A stretch of 64,000 nt of DNA from Strongyloides papillosus. Lineage: Eukaryota > Nematoda > Chromadorea > Rhabditida > Strongyloididae. The DNA is taken from the NCBI GenBank assembly GCA_005656395.1, contig SRSI01000014.1, positions 1-64,000 on the forward strand, written 5' to 3'. Positions 12,079 to 22,687 of the stretch are shown here, one piece after another; position 1 is the stretch's first letter, and every line of letters starts with the position of its first letter. Under the pieces are notes generated by a model that was given only the letters and a program-made list of their open reading frames with translations, was not told the DNA's origin and made no database searches. Made by a program: the position numbers and the translations under genes.

Positions 12079-12202
12079 AAATGTTTTGTAAAATCTTATA
12101 TATATTAAAATAACATGTAATGATTAATTGTGATATTCTGTAGATTTCACAATTGACAAATGCATATTGTAGCTCGGTAACTAAGTACGATCCTGGGCGT
12201 CC

Positions 12203-12275
12203 GATCTTGTAGCGTAATGGCTAACGCGTCTGCCTTCGGAGCAGAAGATTGCAGGTTCGAGTCCTGTCAAGATCG
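12203..12275 (+). tRNA. tRNA-Arg(UCG)
   Basis: Acceptor GATCTTG pairs with CAAGATC, discriminator G. The anticodon stem TCTGC/GCAGA encloses loop CTTCGGA (anticodon UCG). The T arm is TGCAGGTTCGAGTCCTGT. It is 73 nt with no intron, and a TTTT run follows. Confidence 0.95.
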
Positions 12276-12904
12276 TAGAAAGTTTTATAATTTTCTAAAA
12301 TATAGACAATTAGCAGTGCTAGTTGATGTTACGTTACGAAATTGACATTTTGCTCCTACACCATAAATGCATTATAGGCAATTTGCGCTATTTTTCAATG
12401 TTATTCCCGTACGTCTAAAGAATAACCGCAAATCTTCTAAAAAGTATCAGATATTCATTATAGAAAAATGATTTAGGGATAATTTTAATCAAAGAAAATG
12501 ATTACAGATCAACGAATTTGTTATATAGGAATAAATGAAGAGGGCGGATGATAAAATATAAGTTTTTTTGATAAGAGAAAAGAATTATACACACAGAGTT
12601 ACAATATATTGAACACAAAATGCTAGACTTCATAGTTGTCCGGAAGGTTATCTTTTTATATTTGCTTCTTGACGTAGGTTTGTTGAAGTGTCTTGTTCTT
12701 ATTGGACCGAGTTTATATTAATTTTCATGATGTGTGATAATGATATATTCTTCATGTTTTTGTTTTGGTTTCTTAAGACACATGGATCATAATGTGTCGT
12801 CACATTACAAATTTATATTTACCAAAATTCTTCAATTTGTTTACACAAATATACGAAAATATTAATAAGCAAAAAAATTTTAGAATAGAAAAACGGAAAA
12901 AAGA
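12276..12904. other. spacer
   Basis: No gene recognised. 12600-12760 is less AT-rich than its flanks and could be a repeat, but I see no second copy in the window. A phrase at 12353-12368 (acaccataaatgc) resembles the 5' end of tRNA-Gly(UCC) but is too short to call. Confidence 0.4.
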
Positions 12905-12975
12905 TGCGTTGACCGGGAATCGAACCCGGGACTCCCGCGTGGCAGGCGAGAATTATACCACTTAACCATCAACGC
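12905..12975 (-). tRNA. tRNA-Gly(GCC)
   Basis: On the minus strand acceptor GCGTTGA pairs with TCAACGC, discriminator A. The anticodon loop CTGCCAC gives GCC. The T arm is CCGGGTTCGATTCCCGG. It is 71 nt, and an oligo-T run follows the 3' end. Confidence 0.95.
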
Positions 12976-15019
12976 TGAGGGTAAACAAAAAACGTTGATT
13001 TCTCCATAAAGTTTTATTTTAATTTTATTAATTTTTATCAATTTTTACTAACTTCCTTGAAAAGATTTTTAATTGTTTTTAATAGTTTTCTACTGCATAA
13101 GGTTTTTTAAATGCTATATACAAACAAAAAAATTTCTTTTTACTTTAACTAAGAATTTGATGCATAAACAATACTATTTCTTTGAAAATTAAGCAGAAAT
13201 AAAGTAATTAAATAACAAAAATCTCATTTTATACTTTAGCAATTTTAAAATGAATAGATGCAAAAGAAATATTTGTTTCAAGTAATACTTATTATATAAA
13301 GTAATTTTAAAAAATTTCTAAATGTTTTTAAAAAAAATAGCTATTTTTTACTAGCATTTAATTTTTATGTATAATTATTTCCAAAAATACTTTTTGATTA
13401 ATATTAAATTTTTGTGGTACTTGTTAATATAATTTAAATAAATAATTTTTATATATGTAATTTTATTTCCAAAATAGCATCTTTTTATTTAAAGTTAACA
13501 AAATCTTTAAATTCTTTTCAAGTAAGCAGAAAATTACGAGTATTTTTTTATAAAAAAGGTTATTCATTTGACTTGGTACTTTTCTTTAATTTTAAAAGTA
13601 AAGTTAGTTGAGACTATTTTTATTTTCAATAAATTATAATTTTTCAAAAATAAAGTTGATAATGTGGAAAATAAGTTTTAGTAAATTAAGTAAATTTTTT
13701 ATTATATTAAAGTGGATTATTCTTATGAATAATTTAAGTAATTTATTTTATTACTATTCATGCGATATTTATTTAAAATAAATCAAGTTTAACAATAAAT
13801 ATCTTGTTTTGTAATCAAGATATATACCACTATAATTTAAGAAATTTCATAAAGAATTATAGGTTCTGACCATATTTTAGGTTTTACAAATTTGTTGTAT
13901 ATGGTGTGAAAGAATTAACATTATAAAACTTTGTTTTGTAATTGTAAAATATAAAGATTGTTTTTAAAAATAATAAAAGTATGGATAATAATCAGTTAAC
14001 TTATTGTTAAACAAAATTCAATTAAATTTGTTGCCATTAGTAAGACCTTCTTATTTTTAGGAATTTTGTATATTCTGTTCATTTTTTTAAAATCGAAAAT
14101 TGTCTAAATTAAAATAAATTGCAGAAATTTTTTAAATAATCACTTTTCGTATATTTTTTAATTCGGTAATAAACAATTTATTAATAATAATTTATTTGTA
14201 CAATGTAGCAATTTGACGAGATAACTAGTTATTTTGTTGTTATAAAAATAACACAAAAAACAATTTTGACAGAGTTTAATTTTAATAAGTTAAATTGGTG
14301 GATTGCCGGTAGGTAAAAGAATCCTTGCCACCAAGAAAGACGTCAACGAATAAAAGGACTTTATTTAAAACTTTGAGATATATAAAAAAAACTAAACAAA
14401 GACAATAGACATTATACAATAATTAAAATGTACTAGACCTACCCAAGTATTTACTTGGTTTACAGAAATCTCCTTAGTTAGTAATGAAGTGTTAAAAAAA
14501 TATTGGGAGAGAAAAAATAAAGAGTCATCACAATTTAACCCTATTTATACTCAACATCTTATACGTTTGATTGGTTTTATGTCAATCAAACTGTATACTC
14601 AGAGATGGCAAAGAGGTAAACTGATTATTCTATAAAAATTATTTTAAAGTTATTTTCACACAAAAATGTCATAAAAGTGAAAAAAAATTAATACTTTATA
14701 AAATAATATATTTATATATTAGTAAAATATTTTTATTTGTGATCTCGTGCCTATAATCACATGATAACAAATAGTATATTTAACACTTTATATTAATAAT
14801 AATCACTATACAAAACAATATCTATAGTTTATAAATTGAATGGCTTTGATGATATTAACATACTGTTGTTCTTCTATTTGGAATTTAATCATTCATTTTA
14901 TCGCAGCTTCCTCACTATTGAAAAGTTACATAAAACGATTTGATAATAGTAAAAACAACGAAATAGATATCATTAAATGAACAAAATTTATAATTTTATC
15001 TCTAAAAAAAGTTTGTAGA
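12976..15019. other. 2-kb AT-rich spacer
   Basis: No gene. Around 14290-14600 the base composition is less skewed and a small hairpin with arms ttggtgg and ccaccaa occurs (14296-14334). This may be transposon debris, but I cannot define ends. Confidence 0.4.
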
Positions 15020-15083
15020 TGCGTTTATCGGGAATCGAACCCGAATCGGCCGCTTGGAAGGCGGCCATGCTGACCATTACAAC
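15020..15083 (-). pseudogene. tRNA-Gly(UCC), 3' part, split by a retrotransposon
   Basis: On the minus strand this fragment holds the 3' acceptor strand (TAAACGC, discriminator A), T arm, variable loop, anticodon arm (loop CTTCCAA, anticodon UCC) and part of the D arm. It stops at the retrotransposon junction. The missing 5' acceptor strand GCGTTTA is found at the other edge of the insert, 18802-18822, and pairs perfectly with TAAACGC. The gene was therefore intact before the insertion, which split the D arm and will have abolished its function. Confidence 0.93.
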
Positions 15084-18000
15084 AGTCTCTTTTTTGATCA
15101 CCTGGAAGACTGACGCTTTTTTATTTCGTCTGTATTTTCTACTGTTATTTCATACTAAGAGACCTTTGCAATTAAAAACTGGCCAAAAATGGTTAACAAA
15201 ATAAATGCAAAAGTTACGCTAATGGAGGAACATGCAGAAATACTAAAATTTTTAGCTGAAAATTCAAAAAAGCATGGGAAATATGATTGGGTGACGGTAC
15301 TAAATAAATTTAACAAGCTAAATTTGATGACAACTGTCGACAATTCTATCGAGACGAGGAGAAGAATAAGACATATTGCTGGTAAAGTTTCGGAAGTGGA
15401 TCCATCTAAATTTTTATGGGTAGAGGAAGCTCTAAACAGGAAAGAAGTGATCCAGTCACAAAATGAATCCAGCAACTCATCAAATGTATCATCATATATT
15501 GATACGCAAGATACCAATTGTGATGAAAATAGTGATGACAAAAGAGTACCTAAAGACAATCAGTTACCACATGATGATAAAGTTATTAGAGAGTATTGGT
15601 TAGAAAGATTCAATATCCTGTTAAAACAGAAAAAGTTACCAAAAAGGATATATTATTGCAAACCTTATCAATGGCAATGGAATCTGGTAAACAGTATCCT
15701 TGAAAGTTTTATCGTCAATTTGGATTTAACTGAAGCAAAAAAGTTTATATTTGTTGCGGGTGTGTTGCTCAATGAAATGACCATGGGAAAAAAATTTAGA
15801 AAAGGAAAATACTCTGACAAACTAAAAAAGAAAATAAGTGAAAATAAATCACTTCTTGAAAAAGTAACCAATAACTTTGATGATCCTTCATTACAAACAA
15901 AACTTCGTAAGAAATTCCCTAAAAGGAAAAATTTTTGTAAAAATGACTGGACATCATTCTTGAGTATACTAATCAACAAGCAAACATCTTCACTAACTTA
16001 CTGGCTTAACAAGGAAAAGTTGTCTAGAATACGTACAGCTTTTGATGCCAAACCATCACTAAAATCAATCCAAATGTTACTTAATAAGAATAATAGAAAA
16101 AATGATTTGAATATGAATGAAGCAACTAATTTTTATAAAAATCTTTATAAAGAAGTTGAATTTGATCTGGAAAACGCAAAAGCTAAATCGAAAGATTTTA
16201 TTGAAATGTATTGTTCTCAAGTTAATGGAAGAGAATTGGTACCTGCTTTTTCCATATCAGATATCATTGCAAGATTAAGTAATTGGAAGTCTCCTGGACC
16301 GGACAAGATATTTGGAATCTTATACAAGAAACTACCATGTGCTTTCGACAAACTTCAGAGTTATATCGAAAAGTGCATCGAGTCATCCAGTATTCCATCT
16401 TCAGACACAAAGGCTATAATTTACTTGTTACACAAATCGGGAGATTCAAATTCAGTTACCAACTATAGACCAATATCCTGCTGCAACACAAGTTACAAAG
16501 CCGTAACTGCTTATTTGAACGAATTTATAATTGCTGCTACTGCTGAAACAGTTATGAATCCAAATGAACAGTTGGCTAATGCTAGAAATGTATGGGGAAC
16601 TTGTGTGGCTCATTACCGGGATTCCAGTTTGGTTTTGGATAAAAAATTCACTGCAAATAAAGCAAAAAATACTTTGGTTTCGGCATACGTGGATTTTTCC
16701 AAAGCCTTCGACAGCCTCCATCAACCATTCATCAAATACTTGATATCATCGTTGTCAATACCTGAAAAGGTTAAAAAGTTAATTTGTGGTATCATTGGTT
16801 CATGGAAGAGTAAAATCTTTATGGAGGGAAGAACAGGTAGTGAAATAAGTATTAAGAGAGGGGTATTGCAAGGAGACAGTATGTCACCAAGTTTATTTTG
16901 TCTATGCATGAGTTGGATCACCTTCGAGTTGAACAAACTGGATAAAATAACATATAATGTGGGCCGTAGCAAACCAATCGGTAATGTTAAGAATAATAAT
17001 AGAGTATTTAACCACTTGTTCTTTGCTGACGACCTGAAGTTGTATTCAAGTAGTGGTAAATCTCTAGAATTATTGTTCAACAAAGTATGCGAGATTGGTA
17101 GTATCTGTGGTGTGAAAGTCAACAAAAGCAAATGTGGCAAAGTAGCATCTGTACAAGGTAAAATCAAACCGGAATGTGCCAACAATGATGAACTTGATCC
17201 TAGTACCATGGATGATATACAAATCATTGATCATGAGAGTGATCCGTATAAATGGTTGGGGATCTATCAAAAAGTATTAGATACAGCACCTGAAAATCTC
17301 GAACGTATGAAGGAAAAGATTATTTGTAAAGTAAAGCAAATATGGCAGTCAGACCTTCACATTGGTCAACTGGTAACATGTCATAATCAAATAGTTCCAG
17401 CTATTGCTGAATATGTTGCTGTAACGATGAATAATCGTTGGAGAGAAACTATGAGATTTATTGAAGACAAGGTTGATCAAGCAATAGTGAATAGGTTAAG
17501 GGATTTAGGATTAATCCAGAAAAATACAAGTACTGCTAGACTTTATCTTCCTACGTCTTTGGGAGGGTTGAATTTACTCAATGTTCGTTATAGATGTGAA
17601 CTGACATTAACTCTTAGTATTATATACAATCTAATGAATGTTGATACCATACCAGAAACATACACGCATTATCATGTTAGTACATTGAAGGGACAAAGAT
17701 CTTGTGTAACTGATCTTCAACAAATTCTAGCTCAATATTACAATCTGAAGAATGATGAGGTCAAAGTCACTCCAATGTTCAGTAGCTATAAAGAAGGAAT
17801 GAACTATGTACCTCTTGAGATTCGACTGGGCAAAGATTGTTACAAGTTCTCAAATGTCGATGATGCAAAAAAGATGTTTAAGAAACATTTTAAAAAAGTG
17901 TTTATTGAACAAAAAAGTGAAAAATTCAGTAGAAATCTGGAATATGGTAAATGGAGATTAAAATGTAAAGATGAAGTAGATAGTGATTGGATAAGAGGTG

Positions 18001-18801
18001 GCATTAGCATAAAGCATGTGAGGAAATTATTTGCTGCATCTGAGGGACAAACAATAACAAAGTGTCATTGGAAATTTGGTAGCAATGAGTTTGTTGATAG
18101 AAAATGCAGACATTGTGGGCAAGCTGTTGAAACCGTATACCATATCCTCAACCGGTGCGAGAAATTCAAAAAATCACTTTTCGTATCTCGCCACAACAAC
18201 ATGGGAATTGCTATTTTAAGAAGGGTTCTCAAAAAATATGGATTCAGTTATGTTAAGGGTAGAAAAATATATAAGAACAATAATGCTGAAATATTTTTCG
18301 ATACACCTTACCCCTTGCTATCTCAAGTTGTTGCTAGTAATCCGGATATGGTTATCATTGACAAACAACGCAGGAAATCTTATGTTTTTGATTTTGCAGT
18401 CAGTTTCTTTCCAAATATGAAGCAAATGGAGAGCATAAAAAAGGTTAAATATACCTGGAACGGTACTGTTGAAGTTAACAATAGTAATTATCAGGACATT
18501 CATAAACAACCTAAATCTACAAATTATGCGAGTGCTTTAGAGGAAGAGACTGGATATGAATGTATGTTCATCCCCGTGGTATTTTCTTCTTTCGGTGACT
18601 GCTTTAGAGGAACAAAAGATTTGTTGAACAAGGAATTCAAAATTGGTAAACTTGCTTCTAACAGAATGTGGGCACATGCTTCAAAGGAAGTTGTTTTAGG
18701 AAGTGTACGAATTATAGAACACCATTTAGCGTAAATTAACTAATAGTTAAATATTATTTTTGTATAATTTCCTTTAATGTTTAACTTTACTAATAATAAA
18801 A
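15084..18801 (+). mobile_element. RLE-type non-LTR retrotransposon inserted in tRNA-Gly(UCC)
   Basis: The element lies between two parts of a tRNA gene. The left junction text tgaccattacaac (15071-15083) recurs on the right as tgaccattacacc (18802-18814): 12 of 13 identical, 11 in a row, so a target-site duplication. The element is about 3.7 kb with a 105-bp leader, one large open frame and a 67-bp 3' tail ending in taataataaaa rather than a long poly(A). It runs antisense to the tRNA. Reverse transcriptase plus C-terminal restriction-like endonuclease places it in the R2/R4/NeSL group, whose members typically insert at fixed sites. Confidence 0.92.
15189..18734 (+). CDS. reverse transcriptase / restriction-like endonuclease polyprotein
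   Basis: A single intact frame of 1181 residues. The N-terminal 100 residues contain a Myb/SANT-like stretch (HGKYDWVTVLNKFNKL) but no obvious C2H2 fingers of the kind found in R2. The reverse transcriptase has SPGPDK near residue 365, YVDFSKAFDSL near 500, GVLQGDSMSPSLF near 558, FFADDLKLY near 612 and KWLGIY near 690; both catalytic aspartate motifs are present. Near residue 972 a CCHC knuckle (CRHC..H....C) precedes the nuclease core NPDMVIID..FDFAV near 1050, which carries the P-D and D residues of the restriction-like fold. By family knowledge this protein nicks the target and primes reverse transcription on it. No stop or frameshift is seen, so it may be active or recently inserted. Clade (R4 versus R2 or NeSL) is not settled. 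Confidence 0.95.
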   Translation: MVNKINAKVTLMEEHAEILKFLAENSKKHGKYDWVTVLNKFNKLNLMTTVDNSIETRRRIRHIAGKVSEVDPSKFLWVEEALNRKEVIQSQNESSNSSNVSSYIDTQDTNCDENSDDKRVPKDNQLPHDDKVIREYWLERFNILLKQKKLPKRIYYCKPYQWQWNLVNSILESFIVNLDLTEAKKFIFVAGVLLNEMTMGKKFRKGKYSDKLKKKISENKSLLEKVTNNFDDPSLQTKLRKKFPKRKNFCKNDWTSFLSILINKQTSSLTYWLNKEKLSRIRTAFDAKPSLKSIQMLLNKNNRKNDLNMNEATNFYKNLYKEVEFDLENAKAKSKDFIEMYCSQVNGRELVPAFSISDIIARLSNWKSPGPDKIFGILYKKLPCAFDKLQSYIEKCIESSSIPSSDTKAIIYLLHKSGDSNSVTNYRPISCCNTSYKAVTAYLNEFIIAATAETVMNPNEQLANARNVWGTCVAHYRDSSLVLDKKFTANKAKNTLVSAYVDFSKAFDSLHQPFIKYLISSLSIPEKVKKLICGIIGSWKSKIFMEGRTGSEISIKRGVLQGDSMSPSLFCLCMSWITFELNKLDKITYNVGRSKPIGNVKNNNRVFNHLFFADDLKLYSSSGKSLELLFNKVCEIGSICGVKVNKSKCGKVASVQGKIKPECANNDELDPSTMDDIQIIDHESDPYKWLGIYQKVLDTAPENLERMKEKIICKVKQIWQSDLHIGQLVTCHNQIVPAIAEYVAVTMNNRWRETMRFIEDKVDQAIVNRLRDLGLIQKNTSTARLYLPTSLGGLNLLNVRYRCELTLTLSIIYNLMNVDTIPETYTHYHVSTLKGQRSCVTDLQQILAQYYNLKNDEVKVTPMFSSYKEGMNYVPLEIRLGKDCYKFSNVDDAKKMFKKHFKKVFIEQKSEKFSRNLEYGKWRLKCKDEVDSDWIRGGISIKHVRKLFAASEGQTITKCHWKFGSNEFVDRKCRHCGQAVETVYHILNRCEKFKKSLFVSRHNNMGIAILRRVLKKYGFSYVKGRKIYKNNNAEIFFDTPYPLLSQVVASNPDMVIIDKQRRKSYVFDFAVSFFPNMKQMESIKKVKYTWNGTVEVNNSNYQDIHKQPKSTNYASALEEETGYECMFIPVVFSSFGDCFRGTKDLLNKEFKIGKLASNRMWAHASKEVVLGSVRIIEHHLA

Positions 18802-18822
18802 TGACCATTACACCATAAACGC
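18802..18822 (-). pseudogene. tRNA-Gly(UCC), 5' part
   Basis: The minus strand reads GCGTTTATGGTGTAATGGTC: the 5' acceptor strand and the D arm up to the insertion point. It completes the fragment at 15020-15083. Just upstream of the tRNA start lies a small inverted repeat accataa/ttatggt (18812-18832). Confidence 0.9.
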
Positions 18823-19544
18823 GTGTTATGGTGGAAATAGCAAATTTTTCTGTTCTTACACATTGTCTAATTTTTTTAACCCAATAATACAGTTAATATA
18901 TTAACAATGTTGCAATTTAAAGAGGAATAAAATATTTGTTTATCATTTGTTTGTAAGTTAATTTATTTTTAAATTAACAAAAATTAATGAATGTTTTTTA
19001 TAATGAATAAAAGAAAGTTATGTTGATTGATCTTCTCACATAGTTTTAAAAATATAAATACCTTACTAATAGTTATATAATAAATAATATGATACATATA
19101 AAAAAAAGCAGAAATCATTGTAAAATATAGTAATTTTGTTTAATTTATTAATAATCTAATTTTTTTGTCTTACCACTAATTTTATCGCAATTATTTAGCA
19201 TCTAGAAATTAAATCAGCAATTAGAAAAGTATAAGAATAATTGTCATTTTCTTATGACATGTCTTTATCTTATAAATTAAGTCGTTTTTCTACAATGCAT
19301 TTCAAAATACAAGATTATATTTAATTTTATAAAAATCGTAAATACTGTTATAAAGAGCATTTATTAAAACATAACAATATCTTTTTTTAAATAATTTTAA
19401 TTATAATAAAATATATTTTTTTATAAAGTTATACTCATCTGACGACCAAATTTTTTTATGATGTCATTCATAAAATCAGATTTATAAAAATTTATAAAAC
19501 ATTATGCATTCGTTTTCATAGTAAAAAACTTTTAAATATTTTAA
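18823..19544. other. spacer
   Basis: AT-rich. No zinc-finger exon of the interrupted paralog that follows could be found here. Confidence 0.4.
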
Positions 19545-19634
19545 CTTTTAAAAAGAGATTATACTAAAATAATATCTGATAATATGTTAAATAAAGCAAC
19601 TCTAAGATGGGCAGAATATGATAGAAAATATCTA
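19545..19634 (+). pseudogene. left half of an exon split by the 26-kb element
   Basis: Thirty open codons ending ..LRWAEYDRKYL run directly into the left TIR. They align with residues of the 645-residue protein encoded at 40552-43790 just before its YAGEFLLEAGYINDK segment. The continuation (IANFLSEGMYTDK..) starts on the far side of the insertion at 45589. The leucine codon cTA contains the TA target; removing the insert with one TA leaves the frame open. It was therefore a gene of the same family as the element's own cargo, broken by the insertion. Confidence 0.75.
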
Positions 19635-20075
19635 AAATACGTTTCCTAAGATACTCAAACAGGGTGGGACAAGCAAAAATCTAAGACCCCATTTTTATAT
19701 GCTTAAACAATACCCATAGGTGACATATTACCACATATAAAATATTAGCTTCATATCTCCACTCTACGCGTTTTTATGGCTTCAGAAACTTTTCGACCAT
19801 GATTGCTTATCTCAAAAACTACTTTATGAAACTATATCAATATATATATCATTCTTCACCATTTTTAGAGTACTTTTCAAGTACCAAGATAACTTTTGAA
19901 AAATTTTACTTTTAAGTATATTTTGTGACAAAAAACCATAGAAAATGAAAAACCCCAATCTCAAAAATATCATATTCGAATTCAGCGTATCTGAAAACCT
20001 ATATATACGTTTTTGAATTATTAAAAAAGTGCTGAGAAAAAAAGTTATACGTAAAATATTTCGAATATAATTTTA
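19635..20075 (+). repeat. outer TIR, left copy
   Basis: About 440 bp closely matched, by eye near 90%, with the reverse complement of 45150-45586. Shared landmarks include acagggtgggacaagc, ctacgcgtttttatgg and cctatatatacgtttt. Confidence 0.9.
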
Positions 20076-20349
20076 CTATAATAATATATTAAAAAGACTA
20101 TAAAACATTTAGTTTTATCCTATATTAGATTATATATTTGTATTGCTTAGTAAATTTAATATTAGTCTAAGTAAAAAAAGTTGAAAAAAAATAATGTTTT
20201 GATTATATTCCGGTTCATTTAAATCCATAAAATATATAATATGCTTAATTTTGCTATAAATTACATTACTTGGCAAATATATCACGTGTTTTCTATCACT
20301 TTTAATAGAATAAATGTTAGTTTTTCAAAATAACTTTAAATCTTTATAA

Positions 20350-20358
20350 CTTAGAAAG
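20350..20358. repeat. 9-bp target duplication of the MULE, left
   Basis: cttagaaag, identical to 24669-24677. Confidence 0.85.
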
Positions 20359-21267
20359 AGGAAACGTAAACTCACCTATAAAATACCGAATTTCGGGGAC
20401 ACGTCAACTCACCACTCGTCTATATGGGAATTATGAACAAGCTCTGAAGCCTATTTTGCTTTTTTCAACATTTGTTTTTAACACTATAATAAACGCAAAA
20501 TTGAAATTAAATTACTTTCTATTATATATAATGATGTATAAAAAAGCAAAATAGACATCGTACAGTGTATAAAAAAGCAAAATAGACTTATTTGAAGTTA
20601 ATGTAATTAACAAATTGTTTTTTATAGTACTAGTGATATTAGTAGATAGATATTTGTAATCAAAGCATGATCGATTAATATTTTAATAAAGTTACATAAA
20701 TTACTATGCTGAAAATCATTTCTATAGCTCATTTTAAATTTATAGCAATAGCAATAATAAATTGGTAATTTTTAACAGTAAATATATTGATAAATTAATA
20801 TTTTTACTTTTGTATACAAATTTGGATTTATTTTGAAATATTTTTTATTAAAACAATAAACATTAAATTAAAATAAGAAATCAAAATATTAGTGATGAAT
20901 TATACGGCATCGATCAATTCTGTTGTATTTGGAATTTATGGTTCTTTTCTCTTTCTTAAGTCATTAATTGTTATTGAAAGTGAATTAGCTTTTTCATTTA
21001 AAGATGGCAGAAATATTGTTAATGTTTTTAATAACAGCCAGAAAAAGAAGAGTACAATAGAAAAAATTATTTTGAATGAAAATCCAATAGCATCTAAAAC
21101 TTTATTTTATTCAAATGTCTTAAAATAAATATGGCCAACAGCCAATGCTATTGTAGTTCCAAATACAAACAGAAATACAGTTCCAATACAAATGTAAAAT
21201 TTGTATTTCTGTAATGTGTGTCCAAACCATCCAGTAGACAATTTTGTAAATATAAAACTCATTCAAA

Positions 21268-21972
21268 ATGTTGCCTAAAAATTCTTTTTTACGACTATCT
21301 AGAAATGATTTCTACAATACTGAGGAACATAAAAATTTTATATACAGTAAACAGCATGAATCTGCTGCAGAATTTCTTTCATTTATACTCAATCAATTTC
21401 AAAATTGTACTCCAGATTTAATGGAATGTCTTAATTACAAAGAAAAAAACAGTTTAATCTGCACACACTGTAAAACTAGCAGAATAATAGATGAATTTGA
21501 AGCACCCATTTTGAATATAAATATCAATGATATCAATAACATGAAAGACATAAATAGTGCACTAAAAGAGATGTTGGAATATGAAATAGAAAGTGTTGCT
21601 CGTAAATGTCCGATATGCAACAAGATTTCTTCAAACATGACTAAGAAACGGATAATAAAAAAATATCCAAAATATTTGTTTGTGGAACTAACAAAAAATA
21701 TCATGGATAAAGAACATCAAAATATGGGAATTGATTTCATATCCTCAAAAGATTCTGTGTATGTAAATGAATTCTTCACACCAAATACGCCGTATAAGTT
21801 GAAAGGATTCATTGCATACGAGAGATTTGGACGTAGAACAGGACATTATGTAACTTATGTACGTTATGAAGATAAGTGGCATTGCCTTAATGATAGTCAA
21901 AAGCCTAAAGAAATAGATGAAAACGAATTACCTACCGAAAGGTCCACTGTTTTGCTTTATGAAATGAAATAA
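21268..21972 (+). pseudogene. USP-family ubiquitin protease fragment, catalytic Cys box missing or decayed
   Basis: The 234-residue frame covers the back of a ubiquitin-specific protease (peptidase C19). QHESAAEFLSFIL matches the QQDAHEFL box. CTHC and CPIC form the zinc ribbon of the fingers region. FVELTKN and the His box GHYVTYVRYEDKWHCLNDSQ close the domain, with the catalytic His and the trailing Asn/Asp region present. The N-terminal Cys box (GNTCYxNS type) is not in this frame; a stop lies just before the ATG. About 45 codons upstream, in another frame, NSQCYCSSKYKQ (from 21131) resembles a damaged Cys box of the CYCNS type. The gene is probably broken, unless an unrecognised intron joins the parts. 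It is a capture inside a MULE; its role, if any, is unknown. Confidence 0.75.
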
Positions 21973-22687
21973 TAGTAATAAATTATTTATTTTTTATGAC
22001 AGATTAATGAAAGTTTTTCTTCTATTTTGTTTTTTTGATAAATACTATTTCCTTATTCAAAAATATATCTAAAATTTCTTCTAAATTCAACAGTTTATTA
22101 TTGCATTGATGACATTCATCATAATTGTTAATATAGAGCTTTGATTGTGATGATATTTTTAATTTGTGTAGTAGGTGTTTTATCATATCATTACATTTAT
22201 ATAAATATAATTCCTTTACTTTTTTTATCGCTTGTTATAATAAAATAAAGATAATGTCTTTATAATACATTAATATATAATATTTGTATCATAAAAATTG
22301 CCATCTATGAAGGTTTGCATCATTTTTAAAATTTTGTGTAATTGCATAATTCATACATAATAAAGGATTATATATGTTAATAAGATAAGAAAATGCGCCA
22401 TAACTATGAGATTAATACAGTTAAGGCACATAACAATACAAAATACTCATTGTTAATACATATTTTACCAAAGTCGAAAAAAGCAAAATAGCCAGTGGTG
22501 AGCTGACGGGTTCCCCGAATTTCGGTATTTGAGTGTCTCACAACGAAAATTAAAATGACGACATTTTTAATTAATTTGGTACATTTTTTTAATTTATAAG
22601 CAATAGCTAGGTGTTTTTTAATAAAATACAATCACGATAATTATAAAATAGTTGTTTTTTGCGTCAGTCGGTTGTGTTACTTTAATT
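21973..22687. other. non-coding interior of the MULE
   Basis: Contains the inverted copy of the internal end (22474-22532) and then the leader of the transposase gene. No RNA or protein gene recognised. Confidence 0.5.

Noticed and set aside
12353..12368. Second tRNA-Gly 5' fragment (acaccataaatgc)
   Set aside because: Only about 13 bases with one change from the real fragment at 18810; chance cannot be excluded and no tRNA continuation follows.
14296..14600. Solo LTR
   Set aside because: Composition and a small hairpin suggested one, but no paired copy, TG..CA ends or target duplication could be found.
15019..15204. Plus-strand frame at the left edge of the retrotransposon
   Set aside because: It reads the antisense strand of the tRNA-Gly fragment and the element leader.
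20892..21128. 78-codon frame as an extra MULE gene or the N-terminus of the USP
   Set aside because: No USP Cys-box motif, no recognisable domain, and it is out of frame with the protease fragment.
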